Below, in pieces: positions 1 through 9,282 of a stretch of DNA of 64,000 nt. The stretch is from JBFHQE01 sp041592335 (GTDB lineage Bacteria; Pseudomonadota; Gammaproteobacteria; Thiohalobacterales; Thiohalobacteraceae). The translations under genes and the position numbers were made by a program. Where the stretch lies: the NCBI GenBank assembly GCA_041592335.1, contig JBFHQE010000005.1, positions 62,001 to 126,000 on the forward strand, in the 5' to 3' direction. Position 1 is the stretch's first letter; each line of letters begins with the position of its first letter. Under the pieces are notes generated by a model, which had not been told where the DNA came from, did not search any database, and saw only the letters and a program-made list of their open reading frames with translations.

Positions 1-1688
1 ATCACCCGGCCTGTCTGCAGCTGTGCCAGCAGAATCATATTTCGGTTATCGCCAACACCGCTGGTATTGTTCTCAATCACAAACTGATCACCATCAGCCG
101 GACTGCCGTTAATGGTGAACTCAATACCCGCTACGGTAAAGGTGTCGCCGGCATCGGATGCCGGATCATAGGCAAAAGTAGTAGGACCCGCGCCGTAGCT
201 GAACTCGTTCAGGCTCGCGTCGTAGGTCAGGGTTATGGAGGAAGCCAACGGCAGTGTCGCCGCAGCAGTCGCATTACCAAAGGAAAGCTCGCCTGTCCCG
301 GTATTGGTCGGAATACCGGTCGAGCCAACCGCTTCCTGAATCCGTACCGGCGATGCAGCGGCTATCTGCCGCGGGTCGGGAATACCGACCGACAGGTCAT
401 CACTGCCACTGCGCGTCGGACGTAACAGGAACTCATCGCCCGCCACTGGCGCGCCAGCCAGCGTGATGGTCAGGCCCTGCCCCAGGTTGGCATCGTTGAA
501 GGTCGGGGTAGCGCCAGCGCCGGTAACAGTGACACCGGTGGTCTGGTTGGTAAGCGTCCAGTTCGTGCCATTAAAGCGCAACCGGTAATCATCGCCGGTC
601 AGCTTGGTGATGTTGGCATTGTCGAATGCCACAGTCGCGGATGCGGTACTGGCGCTATCCAGATCCGGATACACTTCGTCCTGTGGATCACTGATGGTAA
701 AAAAGTCCGGCAATGCGCTGCCCAGGGTGCCATCCAGGTCAACGCCAAGATCATGCTGCGCATTGAATGTTGTTGCCATGGACACCGCAATTCGACCCAG
801 CTCATTACGGGCCGGGTCCAGTATCTGCTGACGGAACTCGATCAGACCGCCCAGGGTTCCACCGCTGAGGTTATTCGTAATGATCGATGGCGAACCAGCG
901 CCAAAGGTAAAACCAATATCCTGCTGGCTTGCATCAAACCGGTTGCGTTCAACCGACAGGGTTGCGGCATTCTGGCCTATGACCGCTGCCTGGCCATTGC
1001 CAATAAAGATGTTGATCGCGCCATCGTCCTGGTTCACCGTGGAAACAGTCACCTTGGACGAAAGTTCCAGGATCAGCTGGTCACGTTTATCCAGCAGATC
1101 ATTGGGCGGAGAGCCGGTTCCGGAACCCGAGGCAATCGCGATGTCCTTGTTCAGGCCGGCAATGCCGCTCAGGATATTATTGATCTCGCTGACTTCGTTG
1201 GTAAGTTCGGTATTGACCCGCTGGCTTAACGCGGATAACTCGGAATCGATGTACTTGTAACTCTCCACCACCGAATCCGCTTCACTCAGCATCAACTGGC
1301 GAGCGGGAATCGAGGTCGGATCGTTGGCGACATCCTGCACGGCTTTGAAAAAATTCTCCAGTTGCGGCCCCAGGGAAGATCCCTGATCGGCCAGCAGATC
1401 GTCCACCTGGATGGCCAGGTTGTAATACATTTCGGAACTGTCGCGCGCCGAGATGCTTGAGCGCAGCTGACGCTCGAGAAAATCGTCATAGTTGCGACGA
1501 ATGGCATCCACCTTGACGCCACTGCCGATAAACCCCGCGCCAAATTCCTGGGGCACCTGGGTGCTGTAATCCACACGCTGGCGGCTGAAGCCCTCGGTGT
1601 TCACGTTGGCAATGTTATGCCCTGTCGTAGCCAGGTTGCGCTGGAACGACAACAATGCCGATGTGGCTATGCCGAGTGTACTGGCCAT
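1..1688 (-). CDS. flgK: Flagellar hook-associated protein 1 (FlgK), C-terminus outside the window
   Basis: FlgK is the first hook-filament junction protein; it is exported through the flagellar type III apparatus and caps the hook. The reverse strand reads open from the ATG at 1688 to the window edge, giving about 562 residues with no stop. The N-terminus (MASTLGIATSALLSFQRNLA, then TTGHNIANVNTEGFSRQ) is the classic flagellar rod/hook signature, and a long variable D2/D3-type region follows. A GGGGAGG ribosome site lies 8 bases before the ATG, overlapping the end of flgJ three bases away. It is the last visible gene of the leftward flgB-flgK run. The conserved C-terminal helix is missing only because the window ends. 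Confidence 0.93.
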   Translation of the reverse strand, partial: MASTLGIATSALLSFQRNLATTGHNIANVNTEGFSRQRVDYSTQVPQEFGAGFIGSGVKVDAIRRNYDDFLERQLRSSISARDSSEMYYNLAIQVDDLLADQGSSLGPQLENFFKAVQDVANDPTSIPARQLMLSEADSVVESYKYIDSELSALSQRVNTELTNEVSEINNILSGIAGLNKDIAIASGSGTGSPPNDLLDKRDQLILELSSKVTVSTVNQDDGAINIFIGNGQAAVIGQNAATLSVERNRFDASQQDIGFTFGAGSPSIITNNLSGGTLGGLIEFRQQILDPARNELGRIAVSMATTFNAQHDLGVDLDGTLGSALPDFFTISDPQDEVYPDLDSASTASATVAFDNANITKLTGDDYRLRFNGTNWTLTNQTTGVTVTGAGATPTFNDANLGQGLTITLAGAPVAGDEFLLRPTRSGSDDLSVGIPDPRQIAAASPVRIQEAVGSTGIPTNTGTGELSFGNATAAATLPLASSITLTYDASLNEFSYGAGPTTFAYDPASDAGDTFTVAGIEFTINGSPADGDQFVIENNTSGVGDNRNMILLAQLQTGRV

Positions 1689-1691
1689 GGA

Positions 1692-2759
1692 TTAAACCTC
1701 CCCGCTGCGTGTCGTGGCAGCGGCATGATTGGGCACAAGGTGCTCCCCAGCCGTGGATTCCGCTATGGAATTGAGCGGCTGAGTTGCACCCGACTTGAGT
1801 TCAGATAATGCAGATTCAAACTGAGAACTATTCATTATCTTATTGATTTTCATCTTGTATTCAGGATCTGTCGCATATCCAGCCTGGTGAATTTCATGGA
1901 TATAATCGCGCCCGGTCTGGTTGGCGTTGAGGGCCTGCTGGTAACGCGGATTGCCCTTAATGAAGGACACATAATCCTGCACACTGTCCGCCGCCGAGGA
2001 GTAGGCGCGGAACGCCGCGCGCTCCTGCTGCATCACGCCACTGCGGAATTCGAGGGTCTGGTGACTGATTCTTTGTCCCTGCCAGCGATCATCAGCCTTG
2101 ATGCCAAACAGGTTGTGCGCCGAGCGTCCATTGCGGAAACGCATCTGGTGCTGTCCCCAACCGGATTCCAGTGCCGCCTGGGCAACAATCACCTCGGGTT
2201 CCGTTCCCAGTTGCTCGGCGGCCTTTTGCGCGTGTGGCCACAGCTCTTTGACAAATTCCTTGGGTGATGCCGGTTGCCAGTTGCGCAACAGGTCCACCGC
2301 CTGCTCAGGCTTCGCCCGGGAAACTGGACTTGCCGATGATGTCGCGCTGGCCGCTTGCCGGGATGGCCGCTGCACGGCATATGACAGCCGCTGGCTGTTA
2401 TCCAGCGCCATCGGCGCGTTGCCGGTCGGCTTTTCCGTAGCTTGCTGGGATTCCGGAGATAACTGTCGTACCAGCAATTCGGCGAGCCCCAGCCCGCGAC
2501 CACGGGTAATTTCTTGCGAGATCTGCTGATCGAACATGGATTGATAAAACTTGGTCTGATCGCTGCCCATCAGGTCGTCACCGAACGTGGTTTCGCGCAT
2601 GACCTTCATCATCTGGTTGATCATGATGGATTCGAACTGCCCGGCAACCTTGCGCAGCGTTTCTTCGGAATGCTCGCCGGAACGGGCGGCGGCCTTGAGA
2701 CTGGCAAGGCCGCTATTGTCGGTATAGATATGCGGATCAGCCGCCGCATTGATTGACAT
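1692..2759 (-). CDS. flgJ: FlgJ: rod-cap chaperone with peptidoglycan hydrolase domain
   Basis: FlgJ enters the periplasm, caps the growing rod and opens a hole in the peptidoglycan. The 355-residue protein has the N-terminal rod-binding domain (about residues 30-105, including FESIMINQMMKVMRETTFG), a linker rich in Ser, Ala and Pro, and a C-terminal glucosaminidase/muramidase domain (about 165-320). The catalytic Glu is in the motif AALESGWGQH. This two-domain form is typical of beta- and gammaproteobacteria, whereas many other bacteria have only the first domain. It starts 3 bases after the flgI stop and ends 3 bases before the flgK start, so it is translated as part of one operon. Confidence 0.95.
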   Translation of the reverse strand: MSINAAADPHIYTDNSGLASLKAAARSGEHSEETLRKVAGQFESIMINQMMKVMRETTFGDDLMGSDQTKFYQSMFDQQISQEITRGRGLGLAELLVRQLSPESQQATEKPTGNAPMALDNSQRLSYAVQRPSRQAASATSSASPVSRAKPEQAVDLLRNWQPASPKEFVKELWPHAQKAAEQLGTEPEVIVAQAALESGWGQHQMRFRNGRSAHNLFGIKADDRWQGQRISHQTLEFRSGVMQQERAAFRAYSSAADSVQDYVSFIKGNPRYQQALNANQTGRDYIHEIHQAGYATDPEYKMKINKIMNSSQFESALSELKSGATQPLNSIAESTAGEHLVPNHAAATTRSGEV

Positions 2760-2762
2760 GAC

Positions 2763-3863
2763 TTACAACACCAGCAGTTCCGCGCGCAGCGCCCCGGCTT
2801 CCTTGAGCGCTTCCAGAATGGCCACCAGGTCACTGGGCGCCGCGCCGACACGGTTTACTGCAACCACGATATCGTTCAGCGTGACACCGGGATCAAACAC
2901 AAACATGCGGCCATCTTCTTGCGCCACCTGAATATTGCTCTGCGGCGTGACCACGGTATCACCCTCGGACAGCGGCGCCGGCTGACTGGTCCGCATCTCT
3001 TCGGTAATGGTCACGGTCAGGCTGCCATGCGCCACTGCTGCCGGCATCACCCGTACATGACTGCCGATCACAACCGTACCGGTGCGTGAATTCACAATCA
3101 CCTTGGCGGGCGCTTCACCCGGCTGCACTTCCAGGTTTTCCAGGAAGGAGATAAAGGCCACCCGCTGTGCCGCGTCGCGCGGTGCATTAACCTGTACCGA
3201 CGTGGCATCCATGGCGCGGGCCGTGCCCGGGCCGATGGTCAGGTTGATCGATTCGGACAGGCGATTGGCGGTGGTGAAATCCTGGCGATGCAGGTTCAGG
3301 GTCACGCTGTCGCCCTGAGCGAAAGGACTGGCCACTTCGCGCTCCACGGTTGCGCCATTCGGAATACGTCCCACGCTGGGGACGTTAACCGTGATACGCG
3401 AGCCATCCGCGCCACCGGCAGTCAGACCACCCACGACCAGGTTGCCCTGGGCAATTGCATACACACGACCATCGGCCCCTTTCAGGGGAGACATCAACAG
3501 GGTGCCACCGCGCAGGCTCTTGGCATCGCCGATCGAGGATACGGTGATATCGATAGTCTGTCCGCGCTTGGCAAAAGGTGGCAGAGTCGCGCTCAGCGAA
3601 ACCGCTGCTGCATTCTTCAGACTCAGGCTGGTGGTCTCGGGGATGTTGACCCCCAACTGGGCAAGCATGGTACGCACACTCTGAATCGTGAAAGCGGACT
3701 TGTCGCCCGTGCCGTCCAGACCGACCACGATACCGTAACCGATCAGCTGGTTATCCCGCACACCGGCAACGGCGGCAAGATCTTTCACCCGTTCTGCCGC
3801 CAGCGGCAATGCCAGACCGCATGTCAGCGCTAGAAAAGTCAGTATTTGCAGTAATTTTTTCAT
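2763..3863 (-). CDS. flgI: Flagellar P-ring protein precursor FlgI
   Basis: FlgI forms the periplasmic P ring around the distal rod at the peptidoglycan layer. The 366-residue product has a Sec signal peptide (MKKLLQILTFLALTCGLALP, cut near LAAE) followed by the family hallmark RVKDLAAVAGVRDNQLIGYG and GLDGTGDK. The length is normal. It lies between flgH (14 bases upstream) and flgJ (3 bases downstream). P-ring assembly normally needs the chaperone FlgA, which is encoded at 11.4-12.1 kb in this window. Confidence 0.97.
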   Translation of the reverse strand: MKKLLQILTFLALTCGLALPLAAERVKDLAAVAGVRDNQLIGYGIVVGLDGTGDKSAFTIQSVRTMLAQLGVNIPETTSLSLKNAAAVSLSATLPPFAKRGQTIDITVSSIGDAKSLRGGTLLMSPLKGADGRVYAIAQGNLVVGGLTAGGADGSRITVNVPSVGRIPNGATVEREVASPFAQGDSVTLNLHRQDFTTANRLSESINLTIGPGTARAMDATSVQVNAPRDAAQRVAFISFLENLEVQPGEAPAKVIVNSRTGTVVIGSHVRVMPAAVAHGSLTVTITEEMRTSQPAPLSEGDTVVTPQSNIQVAQEDGRMFVFDPGVTLNDIVVAVNRVGAAPSDLVAILEALKEAGALRAELLVL

Positions 3864-3877
3864 TCCGGCTACTCTCG

Positions 3878-4546
3878 TTAGAAGGGCCAGACAGGACTAT
3901 TGAAGAATCGTGCCAACCAGCCCATGGAGTTTGCATCCGCCAGCGCGCCACGGCCACTGTAAGTAATACGCGCATCCGCAATCTGGGTTGAAATAATGGT
4001 GTTGTTCGGCTGGATATCGCGCGGACGCACGATACCGCTGATCTGAATGTACTCGTCGCCCTGGTTCAGGGTGAGCCACTTCTCGCCGCGAATATAGAGG
4101 TTGCCATTGGGCAGCACGTCCGCAACAGTGACCGTGATATTGCCGGTCAGGCTATTGCTCTGCTTGCTGTCCGCCTCACCTTTAAATTCATGCGTACTAT
4201 CCGCGGAGGCACCCAGGTTTGGATTCAACCCCGGAATTGTCGGCCGCACAAAGCTGATATCGGTTTCCTTGGAAGTTTCGGTGTCCGCGCTCTTGCTCGC
4301 CTGGGTACGTTCCTGCAGCACCACGGTCAGAATATCGCCGATACGGCGCGGACGCTCGTCTTCGAACAGCATCATCTCGCGGCCAGCCTGGTAGATGGTG
4401 CCATGCTGTGGTTGCGACGGCATTTCATAACGCGGTTGTGCCGCACTATAGCTGGTTGTCTCTTTTTTGTAGCCAGTAGCACAACCGGTAGCGCTCAATA
4501 CCGTCAGCGCCAGTAGCCAGTTCATCAGTCGAGGCATGTTATTCAT
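3878..4546 (-). CDS. flgH: Flagellar L-ring lipoprotein FlgH
   Basis: FlgH builds the outer-membrane L ring. I start it at the ATG at 4546 (MNNMPRLMNWLLALTVLSATGC), because GAAGGA sits 7 bases upstream; an ATG six codons earlier has no good ribosome site. The signal peptide ends in a lipobox (LSATGC), so the mature protein is acylated on Cys. Family motifs include GRYEMPSQPQHGTIYQ-like and ERPRRIGDILTVVLQERTQASKSA sequence, and the C-terminus ends in Phe. About 222 residues, a normal length. The longer gap upstream, towards flgG, carries a REP palindrome. Confidence 0.95.
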   Translation of the reverse strand: MNNMPRLMNWLLALTVLSATGCATGYKKETTSYSAAQPRYEMPSQPQHGTIYQAGREMMLFEDERPRRIGDILTVVLQERTQASKSADTETSKETDISFVRPTIPGLNPNLGASADSTHEFKGEADSKQSNSLTGNITVTVADVLPNGNLYIRGEKWLTLNQGDEYIQISGIVRPRDIQPNNTIISTQIADARITYSGRGALADANSMGWLARFFNSPVWPF

Positions 4547-4584
4547 AACAACGTCCTTCATCAAACTTCGGTCTCATCGCAGCC

Positions 4585-4608
4585 TGTAGGAGCGGGCTTG
4601 CCCGCGAA
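4585..4608. repeat. Single REP-type palindromic element between flgG and flgH
   Basis: The sequence TGTAGGAGCGGGCTTGCCCG followed by CGAA forms a short imperfect hairpin (GCGGGC-TT-GCCCGC) preceded by the GTAGGAGC tag. It matches the REP class well known in Pseudomonas genomes. Related copies occur at 22130-22149 and 40621-40671 in this window, always between or just after genes. In an operon, such hairpins can protect upstream mRNA from 3' exonucleases; that role here is inference. Confidence 0.75.
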
Positions 4609-4640
4609 TAATCGGTGACAAGATTTATTCCGATTTAGCC

Positions 4641-5426
4641 TTAAATATTGGTAGTGACGTACTGCAACATACGGTCCGCGGTAGAAATGGCCTTGGAATT
4701 CATTTCATAGGCGCGTTGCGCCTCGATCATGCCTACCAGTTCTTCCACCACATTCACATTCGATGTTTCCAGCGAGCCCTGGACAATCGTACCCAGGCCA
4801 TTCAGACCGCCGGTACCCACGGTCGGCGTGCCGCTGGCCGCGGATTCCAGGTAAAGGTTCTGACCGATCGCCTGCAAACCGGTCGGGTTGGCAAAGTCCG
4901 CCAGCTGGATGGTGCCCACCTGCGAAGGTGTTGCCTGACCCTGGATCTGAACACTGACCACGCCATCGGTACCGATCGTGATGCTTTGCGCGTCGGCAGG
5001 GATGGTAATGGCCGGATCAAGCAGATAACCGTTGGAGGTTACCAGCTGGCCATCGGCATCGCGCTTGAAGCTACCGTCGCGGGTATAGCCCAGCGTCCCA
5101 TCGGGCAGCACCACCTGCATGAAGCCACGACCTTCGATAGCGACATCGAGCGGATTGTTGGTCTGCACCACGTTGCCCTGCGCATGCTGTTTCTCGGTAG
5201 AGACGACACGCACGCCAGTACCCAGCGACATACCGGTAGGCAACTGCGTATTCTGGGAACTCTGCGCGCCGACCTGGCGAATATTCTGGTAGAGCAGGTC
5301 TTCAAAATTCGCGCGTTCGCGTTTAAAACCCGTGGTATTCACGTTGGCAAGGTTGTTGGAAATCACCGCCAGTCGTGTCTGCTGTGCATCGAGCCCTGTT
5401 TTCGCTACCCAAAGTGCGGAATTCAT
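4641..5426 (-). CDS. flgG: Flagellar distal rod protein FlgG
   Basis: FlgG forms the distal rod that passes through the P and L rings. The 261-residue protein is of normal size. It begins MNSALWVAKTGLDAQQTRLA, has the shared rod/hook N-terminal motif (VISNNLANVNTTGFKRERA), and the C-terminal helix motif ETSNVNVVEELVGMIEAQRA with AISTADRMLQYV near the end. There is no signal peptide, as expected for a flagellar type III substrate. It lies 31 bases after flgF on the same strand. Confidence 0.97.
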   Translation of the reverse strand: MNSALWVAKTGLDAQQTRLAVISNNLANVNTTGFKRERANFEDLLYQNIRQVGAQSSQNTQLPTGMSLGTGVRVVSTEKQHAQGNVVQTNNPLDVAIEGRGFMQVVLPDGTLGYTRDGSFKRDADGQLVTSNGYLLDPAITIPADAQSITIGTDGVVSVQIQGQATPSQVGTIQLADFANPTGLQAIGQNLYLESAASGTPTVGTGGLNGLGTIVQGSLETSNVNVVEELVGMIEAQRAYEMNSKAISTADRMLQYVTTNI

Positions 5427-5457
5427 ACTCTTCTCCTAGCGTACCTTTACGCCATCA

Positions 5458-6198
5458 TTAACTCAGGCCAAGCAACTTCGTGGAAGCCGCATCATTCTCT
5501 TTCGCGGTCTTCATCATCTTGACCTGCATATCAAACTGTCTTGCCAACTCAATCATGGTGACCATGGACTCCACCGTGTTCACGTTGCTGGATTCCAGGG
5601 AACCACTGATCAAGCTCACGTCCGTTGCATCTTCCGCCGCCTGTCCATCGCGCAAGCGCAACAGGCCGTCATCGCCCTTCACCATGTCCGCCGGATCCGG
5701 TTTAACCATGCGGATTCGACCTACGGCCACCATGTTGTTGTCCTGCTGACCAAGCGGTAACACGGAAACGGTGCCGTCATTGGCAATTTCGATCTTGCGG
5801 TGCGGAGGAATGACCAGGGGGCCACCATCGCCGATAACCGCCTGGCCGCGCCCGTTTTCCAGCAATCCTTCCGGAGAAACTCGCAGATCACCCGCCCGTG
5901 TGTAGGCTTCCGTGCCATCGGGCGCCTGTACGGCAATCCATCCCTGCCCGCGAACAGCCACATCCAGGTCATTGCCTGTGCTTCTGATCGCTCCCTTGGA
6001 AAAATCAACGCCATTACTCTCGGCCTGTGAATAGGCTCGGCTCGCATAACCCGGGCCGTAAACCTGCAAGGCCTGCATCGCGGTCAGATCGGCCTGAAAA
6101 CCCGTGGTATTGGCGTTCGCCATATTGTGGGTATTGGTGGCCTGGGCCCGCATGATTTCGCGGGCGCCGCTGGCAGCTATGTAGAGTAATTTATCCAT
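5458..6198 (-). CDS. flgF: Flagellar proximal rod protein FlgF
   Basis: FlgF is a structural component of the proximal rod. The 246-residue product starts MDKLLYIAASGAREIMRAQA and then has NTHNMANANTTGFQAD. The C-terminal half has the family motif GSLESSNVNTVESMVTMIEL. Size and position between flgE and flgG are canonical. The stop lies 31 bases before flgG and the start lies 16 bases after the flgE stop. Confidence 0.96.
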   Translation of the reverse strand: MDKLLYIAASGAREIMRAQATNTHNMANANTTGFQADLTAMQALQVYGPGYASRAYSQAESNGVDFSKGAIRSTGNDLDVAVRGQGWIAVQAPDGTEAYTRAGDLRVSPEGLLENGRGQAVIGDGGPLVIPPHRKIEIANDGTVSVLPLGQQDNNMVAVGRIRMVKPDPADMVKGDDGLLRLRDGQAAEDATDVSLISGSLESSNVNTVESMVTMIELARQFDMQVKMMKTAKENDAASTKLLGLS

Positions 6199-6214
6199 GG
6201 CTAATCACGCGTCA

Positions 6215-7588
6215 TTAACGAATATTGATAATGGTCTGGGTAATGGTGTCCGCAGTACTGATAACCTGCGAGTTGGCCTGGAAGTTACGTTGCGCCGTGA
6301 TCAGCTTGATCAGTTCCTTGGCGATATCCACGTTGGATGATTCCAGCGCCCCGGACTGCACCAGACCGAAGCTGGCGGTACCGGCTTCACCAATCAGCGC
6401 GGCACCGGAATCGAAGGTTTCCGACCAGGTGGTATCGCCCAGCTGGCGCAGGTCACCGGTGTTGGGGAAAGTTGCCAGTGCGATCTTGCCCAGCGGATTG
6501 GACTGGCCATTGGTGAATCGCGCCGAGATAACACCCTCTTCCGATACACTCAGCCCGCTCAAACGCCCGGTGGCAAAACCATCCTGGCTCAGGGAGAACA
6601 CCGCGTAATCACTACCGTACTGGGTGACATCCGAGAAATCCATGTCCAGGCTCATGGCCGAGGCACCGTTCGACAAGGTGAAGTTTTCAAAACTCAGAAT
6701 GCCGGTACTCGCGAAGTTGGCGCCATTCAGGGTATTGGTTGCAGAAGTATTCAGGGTACCGTCCGCATTGAATTCCAGAATGAAGTCCAGCTCGCCCGCA
6801 CCCGGCGCGGACGTTGCCGTGGGAATCAGATCACCCGTTGTCGGATCAACATCATGCGATCCACCTGTCCGATCGACGGTTACCACATCGGAGGCGCTCG
6901 TACCATCCAGGTACATACGCGCAATCCATTGGTTACTACTGGCATCCGCATCCACGCTCGGATCCAGCTTGCGCAGGTAAATACTCGCGGTATGCTCCGA
7001 ACCCTGTGAATCATAAACAGTGAAAGACGTCGAATAATTGTAGGTTGAGGCATCCGATGGACTGAAGTTGCTGGTCGGCGCCGTATCGTCCGCCTGCATG
7101 TTGGCGTTGATATCTATCGTACTCGTTGCCTGCGGCGAACCTTCGGTCAGCGAAACCTGCAGATCGGATAAGGAACCGGTGTTGAACACAGTGCCTGAAT
7201 TACCGATCGGCGCGAACACCTGCAGGCGCTGGCCGTTACTGTTCACTGCGTAACCATCCTTGTCGATGCTGTAGGCGCCAGCACGTGTGTAAACCTGGCT
7301 ACCTGAATCGCTGAGGATAAAGAAACCTTCGCCGTTAATCGCGAGGTCCAGGTTATTACTGGTGAACTCGATATTACCCTGGGCAAATTCCTGTGCCACG
7401 CGGGTCAGACGAACACCGCCACCGATCGCGGTTGCACTTACGCCACCGGAACTTGCCGCGAACACATCGGAAAATTCCGTACGCGAGGACTTGAAGCCAT
7501 TGGTGCTGGCGTTGGCAATATTGTTACCAGTGACTTTCAGGTCATTGGATGCCGCATTCAAACCGGATAAAGCAATACTAAAAGGCAT
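6215..7588 (-). CDS. flgE: Flagellar hook protein FlgE
   Basis: FlgE polymerises into the flexible hook. The 457-residue protein has the N-terminal MPFSIALSGLNAASNDLKVT and TGNNIANASTNGFKSSRTEF motifs, a long variable middle rich in Ser, Thr, Asp and Gly (the surface-exposed hook domains), and the C-terminal helix motif GALESSNVDIAKELIKLITA ending NIR. The length lies in the range for gammaproteobacterial hooks. It is 14 bases after flgD, its hook-cap partner. Confidence 0.97.
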   Translation of the reverse strand: MPFSIALSGLNAASNDLKVTGNNIANASTNGFKSSRTEFSDVFAASSGGVSATAIGGGVRLTRVAQEFAQGNIEFTSNNLDLAINGEGFFILSDSGSQVYTRAGAYSIDKDGYAVNSNGQRLQVFAPIGNSGTVFNTGSLSDLQVSLTEGSPQATSTIDINANMQADDTAPTSNFSPSDASTYNYSTSFTVYDSQGSEHTASIYLRKLDPSVDADASSNQWIARMYLDGTSASDVVTVDRTGGSHDVDPTTGDLIPTATSAPGAGELDFILEFNADGTLNTSATNTLNGANFASTGILSFENFTLSNGASAMSLDMDFSDVTQYGSDYAVFSLSQDGFATGRLSGLSVSEEGVISARFTNGQSNPLGKIALATFPNTGDLRQLGDTTWSETFDSGAALIGEAGTASFGLVQSGALESSNVDIAKELIKLITAQRNFQANSQVISTADTITQTIINIR

Positions 7589-7602
7589 GGTAAGGCCTCC
7601 TG

Positions 7603-8283
7603 TTACAGAATCTGTTTAACTTTTGAGAATTCCAGAGTGTCGCCGCCGACCAGGCCGAGAGACATTCCACCGTTCGGATTGAGCGTTACACTGCTCACCT
7701 GACTACCCATCATCACATTCAGTGCCTCGCTGGCACCTTCGTAAGTCGCTTCGGCGGTAACCCGATAGGCACCAGCCGACATTACATTGCCATCATCATC
7801 TGTACCGTCCCAGACAAACGTCATATCACCGCTAGCCTGGCCACCGAGATCCACTTCTCTCACCAGCTGACCCACATCGTCATAGACTTTTACCTTCACG
7901 CTTGGGCTACTGGCCGGAACGTTGATCACACCTTCCAGCTGACCGCCTTCGGCCAGAGTGCCTTTATCGGTATCAGCCAGGACGTAATGGCCGATCAGGC
8001 CTGCCGCCTGCAGGGCCTGCCCGGAGCTCACGGAAGAACTGAACGACTCAAATGAGTTCTGCAATTCGCCAATCCCCTGTACCGTACCGAATTGAGCCAT
8101 CTGACTGAGAAACTCGCCATTTTCCATCGGCGCCATCGGGTCCTGGTTGCGCAGTTGCGCCACCATCAGTTCCAGAAAATCTTCCTGCCCCAGGTCATTT
8201 TTCGAGCGTCCTGTCGTCCTGTTGGCATCTTCATACGTGCGCAGCCCCGCACTGGAATATATTGAATTTGTACTATCCACCAT
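7603..8283 (-). CDS. flgD: Flagellar hook capping (scaffolding) protein FlgD
   Basis: FlgD caps the hook while FlgE is added and is later replaced by FlgK. The 226-residue product has the conserved N-terminal segment (LGQEDFLELMVAQLRNQDPM and ENGEFLSQMAQF), a flexible part, and a beta-rich FlgD Ig-like/tudor region containing FVWDGTDDDGN. It is in the canonical place between flgC (13 bases upstream) and flgE. Confidence 0.96.
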   Translation of the reverse strand: MVDSTNSIYSSAGLRTYEDANRTTGRSKNDLGQEDFLELMVAQLRNQDPMAPMENGEFLSQMAQFGTVQGIGELQNSFESFSSSVSSGQALQAAGLIGHYVLADTDKGTLAEGGQLEGVINVPASSPSVKVKVYDDVGQLVREVDLGGQASGDMTFVWDGTDDDGNVMSAGAYRVTAEATYEGASEALNVMMGSQVSSVTLNPNGGMSLGLVGGDTLEFSKVKQIL

Positions 8284-8296
8284 CAGTTAGGCTCCT

Positions 8297-8713
8297 TTAT
8301 TGACCCATGCGCAGCGTTGCCATCAGCATCTGCTTGGAGGTATTCACGACTTCCACGCTGTTCTGATAACTGCGCGAGGCAGAGATCATGTTCACCATTT
8401 CATCCACCGGATTCACATTCGGCATGTAGATGTAACCCTCTTCATTGGCCAGCGGATGCTCAGGCGAGTAACGCATGGGCAGCGGCTCCTGGCTCTCAAC
8501 GATATTGGTAACCTGGACGCCAACGGATGCATTATCCGAGGGATAAAGCCCTTTCAGCATGGCGGCGAAAACGGGCTGCTTGGCACGATAGGCCGTCTCC
8601 GGTGAACCGCTGACACTTTCCGCGTTGGCGAGGTTACTGGCGGTTGTATTAAGCCGGATCGACTGCGCGCTCATGGAGGAACTGGCGATATCGAAAACTT
8701 TGAAAAGTGACAT
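8297..8713 (-). CDS. flgC: Flagellar proximal rod protein FlgC
   Basis: FlgC forms part of the proximal rod together with FlgB and FlgF. It has 138 residues, a normal size. The N-terminus is MSLFKVFDIASSSMSAQSIR with LNTTASNLANAESVSGSPE; the C-terminus has NPVDEMVNMISASRSYQNSV and NTSKQMLMATLRMGQ. It is separated from flgB by 3 bases, indicating co-translation. Confidence 0.97.
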   Translation of the reverse strand: MSLFKVFDIASSSMSAQSIRLNTTASNLANAESVSGSPETAYRAKQPVFAAMLKGLYPSDNASVGVQVTNIVESQEPLPMRYSPEHPLANEEGYIYMPNVNPVDEMVNMISASRSYQNSVEVVNTSKQMLMATLRMGQ

Positions 8714-8716
8714 TTG

Positions 8717-9112
8717 TTATTCCCCTTTCAACGTTGCTTTAAGACTGCTGAATTTGCTGCTCAGGAAATGCAGCGTGGCCTGGTACTGCACGGCATTCTC
8801 GGAGAACTGTGATTTTTCGGTTTCCGCGTTGACGGTATTGCCATCCAGTGCCGGTTGGTTGGGCACTCGGAATTGCACTGGCACGCCACCGGTACTGGCA
8901 GCAGGATCCTGGATATGGCCGCTTTGGGTTGCCTTGAGTTGAAGCTGGTTATGATGCGCCTTGTCCATCGCGGCACGAAAATCAATATCGCGCGCCTTGA
9001 AGTTTGGCGTATCGACGTTGGCAAGATTCGATGCCAACAGCTCGGTCCGCTTGGCGCGTAACTGTAGCGCTTGCGGTAGTGAGCCCAGGTAGGAATCGAG
9101 ACTTAGCGGCAT
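8717..9112 (-). CDS. flgB: Flagellar proximal rod protein FlgB, first gene of the rod-hook operon
   Basis: FlgB connects the MS-ring/FliE base to the rod. The 131-residue protein has LRAKRTELLASNLANVDTPN and FKARDIDF, typical of the family. A GAGGA ribosome site is 4 bases from the ATG. A near-perfect sigma-54 promoter lies just upstream, predicting a leader of about 27 bases. As first gene of flgBCDEFGHIJK it sets transcription of the whole rod-hook operon. Confidence 0.97.
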   Translation of the reverse strand: MPLSLDSYLGSLPQALQLRAKRTELLASNLANVDTPNFKARDIDFRAAMDKAHHNQLQLKATQSGHIQDPAASTGGVPVQFRVPNQPALDGNTVNAETEKSQFSENAVQYQATLHFLSSKFSSLKATLKGE

Positions 9113-9149
9113 ATCATCCTCAAACTTAAATCCATTTGCGGATGACTAA

Positions 9150-9165
9150 AGCAACCGTTGTGCCA
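9150..9165 (-). promoter_or_regulatory. Sigma-54 promoter of the flgB operon
   Basis: Read on the minus strand the site is TGGCAC-AACGG-TTGCT, matching the -24/-12 sigma-54 consensus (TGGCAC-N5-TTGCW) at every position. The predicted start is near 9139, 27 bases before the flgB ATG. In Pseudomonas and Vibrio this operon is sigma-54 dependent and activated by an NtrC-type flagellar regulator; that regulator is not in this window. Confidence 0.9.
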
Positions 9166-9282
9166 AAAAACCGTAACGCTTTAAATTCGGGGAAAAACGC
9201 GGCTTAAGTGGGGAGAATGACCGACAGCAGGCGGCAAGGGTTGGCCGCTAGCGGCAAAGGGCTTGCCCTGCTTGCCGCAGTT

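Noticed and set aside
4716..5522. Plus-strand open frame of about 268 codons opposite flgG
   Set aside because: Antisense shadow of flgG and the end of flgF.
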